A model generated the notes under the pieces. It saw nothing but the letters and a program-made list of their open reading frames with translations, ran no database searches and was not told the DNA's origin. Positions 9,492 to 18,692 of a DNA stretch of 64,000 nucleotides are shown one piece after another. Numbering within the stretch: the stretch's first letter is position 1; each line of letters starts with the position of its first letter. The position numbers and the translations under genes are program-made. The stretch is from Gracilimonas sp040117685 (lineage in GTDB: Bacteria; Bacteroidota; Rhodothermia; Balneolales; Balneolaceae), in assembly GCF_040117685.2 (NCBI RefSeq), contig NZ_JBEDYP020000006.1:15528-79527 (forward strand), in the 5' to 3' direction.

Positions 9492-9746
9492 TTAGTCTCT
9501 GATCATGAAAAATTGATGGAAGAAGAAACAAAATATAATTACTCAATGCCAAGAATTGCGGAGGTTATTTTGCTAAGTGGGATGATATTGTAAAGTTGAT
9601 TTTTGAAATCTTCACCGTATGGTAAATGAAAATATTTTGAACAATTACAGGCTCATCCCTTTAATTTTTTTAAACAAATAGTAATATCAATTGTAAGCGT
9701 GCAAATGTAAATTATTAAAAGAAACATCAACTTTACAAAAGACGGT

Positions 9747-11018
9747 TTGAAAAAAATACTGTTACCATTATTACCCCTCATTTTTCTAATAACAACCATT
9801 GCTACTGCTCAAGATATAAGTGAAGATGTAAAACGTATAGCCCAACAAGAATATCCTACAGATACTCTCTTTGAATTATGGCTTGAATACCAGAAGGATG
9901 AAGAAACATTAGCCAGATTTTATAACTCGCTTTCAGAACGGCATATCATTGAGCCAAATGCTAAGAATTCGGATGAAGTTATTGTTACTTACTTTGCCAA
10001 GGGCAGTGAGGATACGGAATATTTTATGCAATCCGGCGGCCCGGATTTTTATGGGTTAAGGTTCAGAAAGATTGGCGATAGTTCTTATTACTACTGTACT
10101 CAAAGTATTCCCAATGATGCGTGGTTCAGCTATGGTATCAATGAATTTAAAAGAAAAAAGTTGTCAGGCGAAACTGACACCTACCGGACATCTATGGAGC
10201 ATGTACACGATGGGGCTATTATTGGACCGGAAGCACCATTGTCTCCATATGTCAAAGAGGGAACAGGTTTTTCAAAAGGCGAGCTTCTCGAAAAAAGGCT
10301 TTTTAGCAAATTTATGGGGGAAGAACGCAGGCTTGTAGTATACCTGCCATCGGGCTACACCAAAGCCCTCAAGAACAATCTAGTTATCCAACTTGATGGC
10401 CAGAACTATTTGGGTGATGAAAATAATGTAGAAATTTGGAAAGGATGGACTCCTATGCCAACAATACTTGATAACCTGATTGCCAGAAATGAAATTGAAA
10501 CGACTGTATCAGTTTTTGTTTTAAATCAGGGAAACCGTTCTAAGGATATGCTTAGTGATGAATTCGCTGATTTTTTAGCATTGGAGGTAATAACATGGGC
10601 TCGTGAAAACTTTTATATTACTGATTCTGCTAAAGTTGTAATATCAGGGCCCAGCAGAGCTGGTTATACAGCAGCCCGTACTGCTTTAAAGCATCCTGAT
10701 CTTATTGACGGGGTTCTCTCTCAATCGGGTTCTTATTATTATACGCTGAATGAGAATGAAAACTGGCCTATTTATCCTGAATTCGAAGGAAAACTACTTA
10801 CAGATTACAGACTTGCTCAAGAGCATTCTGTTCGGTTCTATCTCGATGTAGGTTTATACGATCTTGGTTTGGGCCGGGTAGGCATGAACCGGCAATTCCG
10901 GGATATTCTAATGCTCAAGGGATATGATGTTCACTATAATCAATACAAAGGCGGACATAGTCACTTGAATTGGCGCCATACATTATCTGACGGATTGATA
11001 TACTTACTGGCAAAGTAA
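9747..11018 (+). CDS. Secreted Fes-like esterase (alpha/beta hydrolase)
   Basis: 423 residues. The frame has no ATG after the upstream stop at 9708, and the best start is a TTG at 9747 giving signal peptide MKKILLPLLPLIFLI..TATAQ. Residues 25-165 resemble the N-terminal beta domain of enterochelin esterases. Residues 185-420 are an esterase-D-like fold with RLVVYLPSGY, VIQLDGQNYLGD, the nucleophile elbow VISGPSRAGYTAAR, and a late His in GGHSHLNWR. The elbow reads G-P-S-R-A, not the usual G-x-S-x-G. Upstream DNA is AT-rich. It could hydrolyse a siderophore or polysaccharide ester; the substrate is unknown. Confidence 0.72.
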   Translation: MKKILLPLLPLIFLITTIATAQDISEDVKRIAQQEYPTDTLFELWLEYQKDEETLARFYNSLSERHIIEPNAKNSDEVIVTYFAKGSEDTEYFMQSGGPDFYGLRFRKIGDSSYYYCTQSIPNDAWFSYGINEFKRKKLSGETDTYRTSMEHVHDGAIIGPEAPLSPYVKEGTGFSKGELLEKRLFSKFMGEERRLVVYLPSGYTKALKNNLVIQLDGQNYLGDENNVEIWKGWTPMPTILDNLIARNEIETTVSVFVLNQGNRSKDMLSDEFADFLALEVITWARENFYITDSAKVVISGPSRAGYTAARTALKHPDLIDGVLSQSGSYYYTLNENENWPIYPEFEGKLLTDYRLAQEHSVRFYLDVGLYDLGLGRVGMNRQFRDILMLKGYDVHYNQYKGGHSHLNWRHTLSDGLIYLLAK

Positions 11019-11159
11019 CGTGTGTACCGAATAAAGGTAGGTTTCTAATTATATCCTCTGTTTACCAAAACCGTTGAGCGAGAGTTAGATGAGTAATTTC
11101 TAATTCCGTTATATCCCATACTTCAATATTATGAAGCAAAATCAATCTACGTTAGGCTT

Positions 11160-11606
11160 ATGGGACAGCAACAACTACTCCTGGTAATATTGGTAACGGT
11201 ATTAGTGGGTATCGCAACGGTTATCGCCATTACGGTTTTCGGGGATGCCTCAAATTCTTTAAATAACGATGCCGTTCGGCAGGATTTAATAGCTATTTCA
11301 GCTTCGGTACAAAGTTACGTCCAAAAACCCCCGATGCTTGGTGGCGGAGGCGGAAGTTTTGATGGTTTTACTTTCCACAAAATCGCATTCCCGGCCGATG
11401 AGATTTCGGAAGATGGTTTACATGCCCGAAATGCGAACGGAGTCTATCACGTGTACAGCGTTACGCCAACGGAAGTAGGTCTTTGGGGAGAACCGATGAT
11501 GGAAGTAGGCGGCCCCCTCGATATTTCCACACTGGTTTCAGATTCCGATTACTTTGACCTGGTGGTTTCCAAAGACGACATCACGTGGACGAATACCCCT
11601 GATTAG
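11160..11606 (+). CDS. Type IV pilin-like small exported protein
   Basis: 148 residues opening MGQQQLLLVILVTVLVGIAT. That is a two-residue leader ending in Gly, three Gln, then a long hydrophobic helix, like the N-terminal spine of type IV pilins and pseudopilins. A Gly-rich segment, MLGGGGGSFDGF (about 60-71), precedes a short beta-rich domain. I recall similar MGQQQLLL proteins as multi-copy small genes in Balneola-type genomes. No pilus assembly gene lies nearby. The class is an inference from the N-terminus; the charged Glu at pilin position 5 is absent, so it may be a pilin analogue. The start gives the best leader; an out-of-frame ATG at 11131 was discounted. Confidence 0.55.
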   Translation: MGQQQLLLVILVTVLVGIATVIAITVFGDASNSLNNDAVRQDLIAISASVQSYVQKPPMLGGGGGSFDGFTFHKIAFPADEISEDGLHARNANGVYHVYSVTPTEVGLWGEPMMEVGGPLDISTLVSDSDYFDLVVSKDDITWTNTPD

Positions 11607-11653
11607 CGATACGGGTATTTTTGGTAACCGGTATGGATAGACAGAACTGTTTG

Positions 11654-12121
11654 CTATGCCCGAATTCCAACAGGCAGAATTTTAGGTTCAACCAGCTCTT
11701 CAAAATCACGGTAGTTCATTTTTACGAGCTCTTTATGGGTTCCGGCGTTAAAGGCAATTTCTTCATCCTCTGTAAGAGATTCTGCAACCAAAGTTTCTAA
11801 ATCATAAAGATTGCCGAATGGAGGCATGGCACCAAGCTCACAGTCAGGAAACAACTCCTCAAATTCTTCCTCCGAGGCCAGTTCAACCTCATTCGCTCCA
11901 ACGGCTTCTTTGATGGAATCAAAATCAACGTTATGAGTGGAGGGGAGTACGACCATCATCATGGATCCATCCACTTTCACCATTACGGTTTTGGCCATAT
12001 TCTTACCGGGGATGTGAGCGGAAGCGGCTACTTCCGGTGCGGTGAAAACAGGGGAGTGCTTAACAACTATATACTTTTTGTTGTTTTCATCCAGGTAATC
12101 AATCAGCTTGTTCAATGGCAT
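11654..12121 (-). CDS. YbaK/EbsC-type aminoacyl-tRNA deacylase domain protein
   Basis: 155 residues, a stand-alone YbaK/ProX domain. Visible family features are KHSPVFTAPEVAASAHIPGK near 21-40, the MAKTVMVKVDG strand near 42-52, VLPSTHNVDF near 58-67, and the GAMPPFG turn near 97-103. These proteins hydrolyse mischarged tRNAs (for example Ala- or Cys-tRNA-Pro) in trans. The specific misacylated substrate cannot be told from sequence. Monocistronic and convergent with the pilin-like gene. Confidence 0.85.
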   Translation of the reverse strand: MPLNKLIDYLDENNKKYIVVKHSPVFTAPEVAASAHIPGKNMAKTVMVKVDGSMMMVVLPSTHNVDFDSIKEAVGANEVELASEEEFEELFPDCELGAMPPFGNLYDLETLVAESLTEDEEIAFNAGTHKELVKMNYRDFEELVEPKILPVGIRA

Positions 12122-12355
12122 AAAACCTCCGGTTTTATTTTTAGATCGAAACGTATATCCATAAAACTAAAATAGTGTTGCTATCATTCAAAATAAGGTT
12201 CAACCCTCTGTGGCATAATGTGTTAACGGGGAGATGAATCCCGGGGATGAGAATTTCTTAACCCTGCCTGCAGACTGGATTTATGTTTTGGGCTTAGCTA
12301 CATTCCTTAACGAGTATTGGTAATTAACACATCTACATGTTCGGGGACTCTAACT

Positions 12356-12850
12356 ATGGAAATTTTTCAGATTGCACTGATTCTTGCCACCTTTTTTTGT
12401 TCAGTGGTTGGCGGTTTTTTAATGGCTTTTTCTATCGTGGTAATGCCGGGAATTAAAAACCTAAATGACGGTGAATTTATTCGTGCTTTTCAGGCTATTG
12501 ACCGGGTCATTCAAAACGGTCAGGCACTGTTTATGATCTTCTGGGTAGGTTCAATCATTGCTTTGGTTGTAACGGCCGTTTTGGGAGTAGGGGAGTTAGA
12601 TACTACAGGTTGGGTATTTATGTCTCTTGCCATTCTTACCTATTTTCTAGGCGTTCAGTTACCAACCGTGCGGATTAATATTCCATTGAATGATGTTTTG
12701 CAGACACTAGATGTAGATGATATGGTTGATGATGAACTGCAAACCGCCCGAACTGATTTTGAAGAAAAGTGGGTGAAATGGAATGTTATCCGAACTGCTT
12801 TCTCCAATATTACAGCCCTGTTGCTTATTCTTTTGCTTTTCTTGCTGTAA
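12356..12850 (+). CDS. DUF1772 family four-helix membrane protein
   Basis: Starting at the ATG at 12356 (MEIFQIALILATFF), behind a GGGGA ribosome-binding sequence, gives 164 residues. The longer frame from a TTG at 12317 adds 13 unconvincing residues. Four hydrophobic helices are visible (about 4-28, 55-77, 84-105 and 143-163). The motif GGFLMAFSIVVMPG near 20-33 and a P-x-x-x-x-I-P-L-N-D stretch near 103-113 are typical of DUF1772 (anthrone-oxygenase-like). Function in bacteria is unknown. The 233-base spacer upstream (12122-12355) shows no recognisable element. Confidence 0.72.
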   Translation: MEIFQIALILATFFCSVVGGFLMAFSIVVMPGIKNLNDGEFIRAFQAIDRVIQNGQALFMIFWVGSIIALVVTAVLGVGELDTTGWVFMSLAILTYFLGVQLPTVRINIPLNDVLQTLDVDDMVDDELQTARTDFEEKWVKWNVIRTAFSNITALLLILLLFLL

Positions 12851-13028
12851 GTATCCAGTTATAAATAGTTACGTATCTAATTTTAAATAGGCCTGAACTT
12901 AATCGGTAATAATCCGTGGAAGCAGTCAGGAGAGAAGGAATGATTTAATCACTCTTTAACTTTTTGGGGTAAGTGTTAGATCAACTGGCTTTCTTAGAAA
13001 CTGAACTCTAATTTATAAACCCATCAAG

Positions 13029-13442
13029 ATGAAATCATATACATTAATTATACTGCTTGGCTCTGTGTTAATATTAACCGGGTGTGGTAACTCAGGGATG
13101 TTTGTAGCGAGTAATAACACACAAGTTGAATTGAGCGAAGGAAACTACTCCATCGTTGCCAAAAACATAAACGGCTCTTCCGAATCGTCCTATATTCTCG
13201 GGGCTAGCTATTCCTGGGGTATGGCAACAAATGCTATTGGACTTATCCCATTAGGAGATGGAAAAATGCTATATAAAGATGCCCGTGAGGATCTGTGGGC
13301 AAACTTTGAAGCGGCGAATTCTCCGGTTGAAGGCAGAAAACTCGCTTTGGTAAACATTCAATATGATGCCGCTACGACCAACCTGGTTCTGTACACCAAA
13401 GCAAAAGTTACCATCACAGCCGATGTAATCGAGTTTGATTAA
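13029..13442 (+). CDS. Small lipoprotein, DUF6567-like
   Basis: 137 residues. The lipobox LTGC (16-19) follows a signal peptide MKSYTLIILLGSVLI. After it come NNTQVELSEGNYSIVAKNI, a Gly-rich ILGASYSWG segment, MLYKDAREDLWANF, and a C-terminal beta hairpin ending KVTITADVIEFD. This layout matches what I recall of DUF6567 lipoproteins of Bacteroidota, which have no known role. A hairpin terminator follows 26 bases after the stop. Confidence 0.65.
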   Translation: MKSYTLIILLGSVLILTGCGNSGMFVASNNTQVELSEGNYSIVAKNINGSSESSYILGASYSWGMATNAIGLIPLGDGKMLYKDAREDLWANFEAANSPVEGRKLALVNIQYDAATTNLVLYTKAKVTITADVIEFD

Positions 13443-13467
13443 TCAAACCACATTTGACAGGTATTTC

Positions 13468-13500
13468 AGTCCGTCGGCGAAAGCTTGGTGGACTTTTTTT
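13468..13500 (+). terminator. Rho-independent terminator (plus strand)
   Basis: AGTCC (13468-13472) pairs with GGACT (13490-13494), with further inner pairing, followed by a T run to 13500. It lies between the convergent lipoprotein and GH3 genes; the T run is on the plus strand, so it serves the lipoprotein. Confidence 0.6.
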
Positions 13501-13506
13501 ATCTGC

Positions 13507-14913
13507 TTATTTAATCAGCATCATTTTATGAACCTGACGGGTTTCCGGTGTGCTAACCACTACGAGATACATGCCTGAACTAAGGCTTCTACCATCAAAA
13601 GTAAAACTATGGATTCCTGATGCGAGTCGTGTCTGTGCAAGGGTTTGTACCTGCTGACCAATAGAGTTATAGACTTGAACCCGTACCTGACTGGCCTGAT
13701 CTAATGCAATCCGGATAGTGGTAGAAGGATTAAATGGGTTCGGGTAATTGGCAATTTCAACCTGATCGGGAAGTTCGTTGGGTTGAAAATCAAATTCGTT
13801 GCTGGTAGGGATGCGGCTATTCTTCAGAGCCATAATTCGGTTGTAAGAAGCGGTGATGGTAGCTTCATCAATAATACCGGCCTCTACCTTTTCTGAAATA
13901 AGTGAAATGATATATGCCGGCAGGGATTTGTCATTATATAAATTAGTGTTGAACAGGAGAATATCCGTATCCGAGTTAACCACCTGAACAATGGCCTCGT
14001 CCATGCCATAATTTTCCTGAACCGCACCCATAAAAAGTTCATCGGAAATCACCACGCCGTCAAATCCAAGGCTGTCTCTCAGAATATCGGTGACTGCATA
14101 AGAAGAAAGGGAAGCCGGGTAATTCTCATCCCAGTTCTGATTAAATAGATGCCCTGTCATAACCGCATCACTGTATCCATCTTCAATAAGGAAACGGAAA
14201 GGGTCGAGTTCACGGTCTTCCCAGGTATCGGTGATGTCGGTAAAGCCTTCATGCGAATCTGAAACAGCACTTCCATGACCGGGAAAATGCTTGAGTGAAG
14301 TGGCAATATTTTGTTTATGAAATTCATCTGCAAACCAGGAAGCATGCTGGTATACCACACTTTCATCACTGGAATAACTGCGATCCAGTCCGCCAATAGC
14401 CGGACTGTTTGGATCTACGTTTACATCCACAACCGGCGCGAGGTTCATATTCAGTCCGGCAGTGTTCATCCACCCGGCCATAAGTGCAGCTTGTTTTCGG
14501 GTAGAATCTTCCGAGTTGAACTCGGTGCCCAGTTTATGAGCCGAAAAAGTACGTTGATAGCCGTTCTGCTCATCAAGTCGGGCAACGATACCGCCTTCCT
14601 GATCTGTAGCCAAAAAAAGCGGGGTGTCTGCCAGTCTCTGAAGTCTCGAATTTTGGCTGCGTATCTGGCTTGGGAAACGGAGGTTATAGGCGAACATCAA
14701 CACTCCGCCCAGGTTTCGGTGTTCGATATCATATTTTAAAGAATCCTGATGTTCCTGGCTGGTTTCAACCCCAACCATAATCATCTGTCCGATTTTTTCC
14801 TGAAGGGTCTGGGCTTGGGAAAGCAGGGGGAGATGGATTAATAAAGTAAGTAAACCTAAAGTAGCTATTTGTCTCAAGGGCAATGGCTTGTAAGAGTGAA
14901 AATGAAGTGCCAA
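13507..14913 (-). CDS. Secreted GH3 beta-N-acetylhexosaminidase with T9SS sorting domain
   Basis: 468 residues: signal peptide (1-35, ending LSQAQ), GH3 N-terminal catalytic barrel (about 36-370), and a Por/T9SS C-terminal domain (about 385-468, starting at NYPNPFNPSTTI and ending MMLIK). NagZ-type landmarks are clear: K208-H209 in SLKHFPGHG, the D-S-H triad (219-221) that supplies the acid/base His in hexosaminidases, and nucleophile D291 in VVISDELFM. The enzyme should cleave beta-linked GlcNAc from chitin or peptidoglycan fragments at the cell surface or outside. This fits the nagB and AmpG-like genes earlier in the window. T9SS machinery is not in the window. Confidence 0.88.
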   Translation of the reverse strand: MALHFHSYKPLPLRQIATLGLLTLLIHLPLLSQAQTLQEKIGQMIMVGVETSQEHQDSLKYDIEHRNLGGVLMFAYNLRFPSQIRSQNSRLQRLADTPLFLATDQEGGIVARLDEQNGYQRTFSAHKLGTEFNSEDSTRKQAALMAGWMNTAGLNMNLAPVVDVNVDPNSPAIGGLDRSYSSDESVVYQHASWFADEFHKQNIATSLKHFPGHGSAVSDSHEGFTDITDTWEDRELDPFRFLIEDGYSDAVMTGHLFNQNWDENYPASLSSYAVTDILRDSLGFDGVVISDELFMGAVQENYGMDEAIVQVVNSDTDILLFNTNLYNDKSLPAYIISLISEKVEAGIIDEATITASYNRIMALKNSRIPTSNEFDFQPNELPDQVEIANYPNPFNPSTTIRIALDQASQVRVQVYNSIGQQVQTLAQTRLASGIHSFTFDGRSLSSGMYLVVVSTPETRQVHKMMLIK

Positions 14914-15016
14914 GCCTAAGCATTTGATTTATATTTAAAAAACAGGCGAGCTTCTTTTTTTGTAAAAATCTTATACACGGAAGTATATTGATAGCTAATC
15001 ATGTAAGACTTACCCC

Positions 15017-15841
15017 ATGAAATACACATTGATTTTATTGCTGATGCTAAGCACTTCCGTGTGTGCTCAGGACGCGTTGCAAGCACCGGATTTGAATTTA
15101 CCTCACCCTTCCATCTCACAATCTATAACCGGGAGTGACTTCCTCAAAGAAACAGCTTCCTACGATTATCTAACCCGTCAGAAAAAGGCTATAAGCAGGA
15201 TCTTAGAAGGGAGTGTTCCATCATTTCAGCGTGATTTGATTCCGGTACAATTCAGAACTGCTGAAAATGAAACCGCAACGATCTGGGTGACCTGCGATTA
15301 TATATCGATAGGCACCAACGATGACTTCATCCGAGTACCGCTTTCCATGCCTTCTGCTCGGGAGGTTGCCAGGGCTACGAATATGTACCTGCCCACAGCG
15401 GTGATGGTGGATTCTGTTTATGCGCAGGCTCATACAAAGCTTAACCCCATTCCTATGGAGCCTGGAGAACAGATGAGAAGCAACAATTACTACCGCCGGC
15501 ACAATGAGATGATAGAAGAACAGCTTGAGGAAATAAAAAGGGGACTGTTGATTGCCGGACACAAAAAAGACTTAGTGGTTACAAACCGATTGGCAGAGCG
15601 AACCGGCAGGGTAGCTATTTACGGATGGCATTATGCAGTGGATGATCCTATCCAGCCGGTATCAACAGTTCACAATGAAGATTATGAGGATTATAGTCAC
15701 GGTCTTCGTCTTGTTCATCCCATAGCTGATGTGAACGGGGAAACGGTTAAGCTGAAAGAACTGATTAATCATCCGGATTGGGGTGGCGTATTTACCAAAG
15801 AGAAGGAAATTGACATTAAGTTCCTTTCGCATGGAGAATAG
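15017..15841 (+). CDS. Secreted hypothetical protein
   Basis: 274 residues with a clear signal peptide (MKYTLILLLMLSTSVCAQ). The mature part begins with a linker (to about residue 45). It continues with a beta-rich stretch containing IPVQFRTAENETATIWVTCDYISIG and RVPLSMPSAREVARATNMYLPTA, each cited here only in part, then RSNNYYRRHNEMIEEQ, GHKKDLVVTNRLAER and the end SHGLRLVHPIADVNG. The His-Asp-rich region (IYGWHYAVDDPIQP, YEDYSHGLR) might bind metal. I do not recognise the family. Divergent from the GH3 gene with a 103-base AT-rich spacer. Confidence 0.6.
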   Translation: MKYTLILLLMLSTSVCAQDALQAPDLNLPHPSISQSITGSDFLKETASYDYLTRQKKAISRILEGSVPSFQRDLIPVQFRTAENETATIWVTCDYISIGTNDDFIRVPLSMPSAREVARATNMYLPTAVMVDSVYAQAHTKLNPIPMEPGEQMRSNNYYRRHNEMIEEQLEEIKRGLLIAGHKKDLVVTNRLAERTGRVAIYGWHYAVDDPIQPVSTVHNEDYEDYSHGLRLVHPIADVNGETVKLKELINHPDWGGVFTKEKEIDIKFLSHGE

Positions 15842-15851
15842 GTAAGCCGGC

Positions 15852-16396
15852 TTAACCTTGGTCTGAATCGGAAATCCTGACTACGGTTCCTGCCACTTTA
15901 ATATCTGCCGCAGCTGGAGTGAATAAAGCAATTCCCGTTGAACTTACAGCTATGGCGGTAAATTCAGGTTGGGGATCGGCTATTGCCAGAAAAGTAAAAA
16001 GCACAGAAGCTGTGGTAGTAAGCGTTTTGTAAACCAAAGCAATCCGTTTTTACCGGCAGGATTGTTGACTGAAATTTGAAGGTCAACAATAGCATCCCCT
16101 CCATTTTTTTCAATGATGTTATTGAGCCGGTTGGAAATATCTTCACTGTTCCTGATCTCGATCATGGAGGATACACCCCATTTTGTGAATGTAAAGTTGA
16201 AGTCTTTTACCGGTTCATAGTCTGCCTCAGTTTTAAGCTGATTCTGGCTATCGTAAAAACTGCTGGTTTGGGAAACAGGGTACTGAACATCAAAAGCACT
16301 AACTGCGATTTTTGCCCCTACCGAACACCCGGATATCAGAACCACGGTGTGCAAAAGCACTATCAAAGAAACGGCTTTATAGCTACTTGTTTTCAT
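15852..16396 (-). pseudogene. Small lipoprotein gene interrupted by a -1 frameshift
   Basis: The frame from 16396 encodes a lipoprotein (MKTSSYKAVSLIV..LISGC) that reads well to NNPAGKNGLLWFTK, then becomes RLLPQLLCFLLFWQ and stops at 15980. The next frame continues plausibly as TLTTTASVLFTFLAIADP to FTPAAADIKVAGTVVRIS and stops at 15852. Joining them needs one extra base in the TTTT run at 16025-16028 (AAAA on the coding strand). The restored product is about 181 residues ending in a beta-rich xDIKVxGTVVRI tail usual for such lipoproteins. The defect may be a real mutation or an assembly error. It overlaps the next lipoprotein gene upstream by 14 bases. Confidence 0.7.
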
Positions 16397-16865
16397 CCAG
16401 GGATGATTTTGGTTTTATCTTGTATACAACTCCGGAATGACGAATCGTTTGCGTTGCAAACTCCCCGCCGGTTGATTCCTCACCTGTTATAGAACTGGCA
16501 ATAACTGTTCTCAGAAATCCCCAAAAAGTCATGCCCTGTTCCACTTCTACCTGAAAAACACCGTTGGCAATAAAGTGATCGGGGTTATCATCGAGTGAAC
16601 GGTATATAGTAGAGGAAATATTCTCTTCGATATACTCATCACCGCCTAAAGTTATGCCAATGTTTTCAGCTTCTGAATAAACAGCATCTTCGGAATGGAA
16701 CAGGTAATAACCACTTATGACTCCCAAGGTATCGACATTGGTAATAGCTGCGTGCGGACCAACCTGAATGGGCTGATTAATAGTCTCATATTCCAGGGTG
16801 TGCCAGGTTTTGCATCCCTGAAATAGCAGACAGATAAATATAGATAGCCAGATCTTGTTATTCAT
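16383..16865 (-). CDS. Putative lipoprotein
   Basis: 160 residues with signal peptide MNNKIWLSIFICLLF and lipobox FQGC (15-18). The body includes GPHAAITNVDTLGVISGYYLF, ENIGITLGGDEYIEENISS and a C-terminal IRHSGVVYKIKP, alternating strands without a recognisable catalytic motif. Its last 14 bases overlap the start of the frameshifted lipoprotein gene, so the two form an operon and may work together in the envelope. Family unknown. Confidence 0.65.
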   Translation of the reverse strand: MNNKIWLSIFICLLFQGCKTWHTLEYETINQPIQVGPHAAITNVDTLGVISGYYLFHSEDAVYSEAENIGITLGGDEYIEENISSTIYRSLDDNPDHFIANGVFQVEVEQGMTFWGFLRTVIASSITGEESTGGEFATQTIRHSGVVYKIKPKSSLDENK

Positions 16866-16955
16866 CGGCTTACATGGTTTTGTAAGAATCGGTAATCCGA
16901 TTATGCAACAATTTCCGAAAAAATACTACTGATAGTTTGAGAATGCAGGTGAGCT

Positions 16956-18692
16956 CTATTTAATCAATGCCAACTTCCTGACTTTGGATTGCCCGCCAAC
17001 ACTAAGTTGATAGAAATAAATACCGGATGAAAGGTTGCTTCCGTCAAACAACAAAGAATGTTCTCCTGCAGCCAGCCGTTTTCCATAATATTCCTTCACT
17101 TTTTGTCCGCGTGCATTATAAACGATGAGTTCAACATAACCTGCTTCGGAAAGCCTGAAGGCAATGGAAGTAGTCGGGTTAAAAGGGTTGGGATAGTTCT
17201 GTAAAAGAGTAAAATGATCGGGTTCAGAGCTAAATGTTTCTCTTTCAGTAGTTGTAACCAATCTGTTCCTGGAATAACTGATTATGTTGACGCTTAAGGG
17301 TTGGAGCTCCAGAAGTAAGTCGCTATCTGCTTTTCCCGAGTCTATTGGTACAATAGCATTTTGTATTCTGGATTGGTGGAATTGATAGTACTGATAGCTT
17401 TGCATGTTGCCCGGAGCAGAGACTTTAGCATCATGGAGGCTATCGGTTTTGTTGATCAGAATTACAGAGATGTCACCATTGGAATTCCGTACCGCAAATG
17501 GTTGCACCTGATAGCCATTTATATTCATACCTGAGTGGTGGGGTAAATCCTGAATGGGAGTTTCAGTAGTTGTAATTTTGATTAGCTTTGATCCGGGTTT
17601 GAGGGCACCGCGCTTGGCCATAAGCTCCCAGCTGTAGTAGGTGGGAAGTTCGTTAAAGTTGGGGTACCAGTCGAAGATGCCATATCCGCCAATGGTCTCC
17701 CATTTCAATGCGATGTCAAAACCACCTTTTGCACTGTGAAGTTGGGCAAGAGCCTGATACACTCCACCGAAAGCATTCACATTTCTGGGGTCGGTCCATA
17801 ACTCACCGTTTTTGGTTCCATCAATGGTCCACAGGGCCGATGCGTTATATGCATCCAATATCAGTTCGGGGTCTTGTGCTGAGTTCAGCATTCCTCTTAT
17901 TTTAAGCGGAGCTTCTTCATACCAAATGGTTTTGTTGATGATGGATTGGTCGGAATCATCTTTATCCCAGGAAAGAAAAATATTTGAGGATATGAAGTCG
18001 AGTAAGGTGTCGTGTTCGGTTTGATTGAACACGTAGTTAGCCCAATGCCCGTTTTCCCATCCGTTGAACCCGGAAGGCCCGCCAACTTTATAGCTTGAAT
18101 CTGCAGCTTTAATTTTAGCAGCTGTTTGGATATATAAATCCGCAGCTTGGGAAAAGGAGATATAATAGGGGTTGTCCGGATGCAGGTAGTTCAGCTCATC
18201 GAACAGGATAATATATTCAACCTTTTCAGCATAACGGACCGCGAGATCCTCAGATAGTGTAAGCCATTGTTCTACCGCTGTCGAATCATTCCACCAGGGA
18301 TTTTCAGGGGTGCCGGTGTACCAGTCTTCAGCTTGAAAAATGCACAATATGGGCTCATATCCGGCATTGACAACTTCATCTATTTTGGAATCCAGCCCCG
18401 ACCAGTCCCATTCTTCGAGGTTTGGCCGGACCTGATTAGGCCTTGCCCAAATACGGACTTTTTTAATGGGAATTTCAGATAATTTTTCCTGAAGTATGGG
18501 AGAGTCGTAGGTGTTGGAGTGGTATTGAATACCGTAAAAATTATCAGCTACCTTAGCTATCACAGAATCTTCAACCGAATATTGTACAGGCTGTCCTGAA
18601 AGAACCTCTAATCCTGTAAAGGATATCCATAAAAGGGAAAGAAGAAGTGTTTTGCTGGTACATGGCCGCATATAAACACCATTTGGAGTCAT
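16956..18692 (-). CDS. Secreted GH39-like (beta/alpha)8 protein with T9SS sorting domain
   Basis: Up to 578 residues; the ATG at 18671 (MRPCTSKTLLLSLLW) would give a tidier signal peptide. Residues about 45-390 look like a clan-A glycoside hydrolase: KKVRIWARPNQVRP, AGYEPILCIFQAEDWY, YIILFDELNY, KVGGPSGFNGWENG and LILDAYNASALW follow GH39 order. A beta-sandwich follows, then the Por/T9SS tail (about 500-578, NYPNPFNPTTSIAF). The usual acid/base N-E-P reads D-E-L, and the expected nucleophile Glu region reads D-A-Y, so activity is doubtful. The first ATG directly abuts the pdxB stop (TAAATG), indicating coupling. Confidence 0.72.
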   Translation of the reverse strand: MTPNGVYMRPCTSKTLLLSLLWISFTGLEVLSGQPVQYSVEDSVIAKVADNFYGIQYHSNTYDSPILQEKLSEIPIKKVRIWARPNQVRPNLEEWDWSGLDSKIDEVVNAGYEPILCIFQAEDWYTGTPENPWWNDSTAVEQWLTLSEDLAVRYAEKVEYIILFDELNYLHPDNPYYISFSQAADLYIQTAAKIKAADSSYKVGGPSGFNGWENGHWANYVFNQTEHDTLLDFISSNIFLSWDKDDSDQSIINKTIWYEEAPLKIRGMLNSAQDPELILDAYNASALWTIDGTKNGELWTDPRNVNAFGGVYQALAQLHSAKGGFDIALKWETIGGYGIFDWYPNFNELPTYYSWELMAKRGALKPGSKLIKITTTETPIQDLPHHSGMNINGYQVQPFAVRNSNGDISVILINKTDSLHDAKVSAPGNMQSYQYYQFHQSRIQNAIVPIDSGKADSDLLLELQPLSVNIISYSRNRLVTTTERETFSSEPDHFTLLQNYPNPFNPTTSIAFRLSEAGYVELIVYNARGQKVKEYYGKRLAAGEHSLLFDGSNLSSGIYFYQLSVGGQSKVRKLALIK

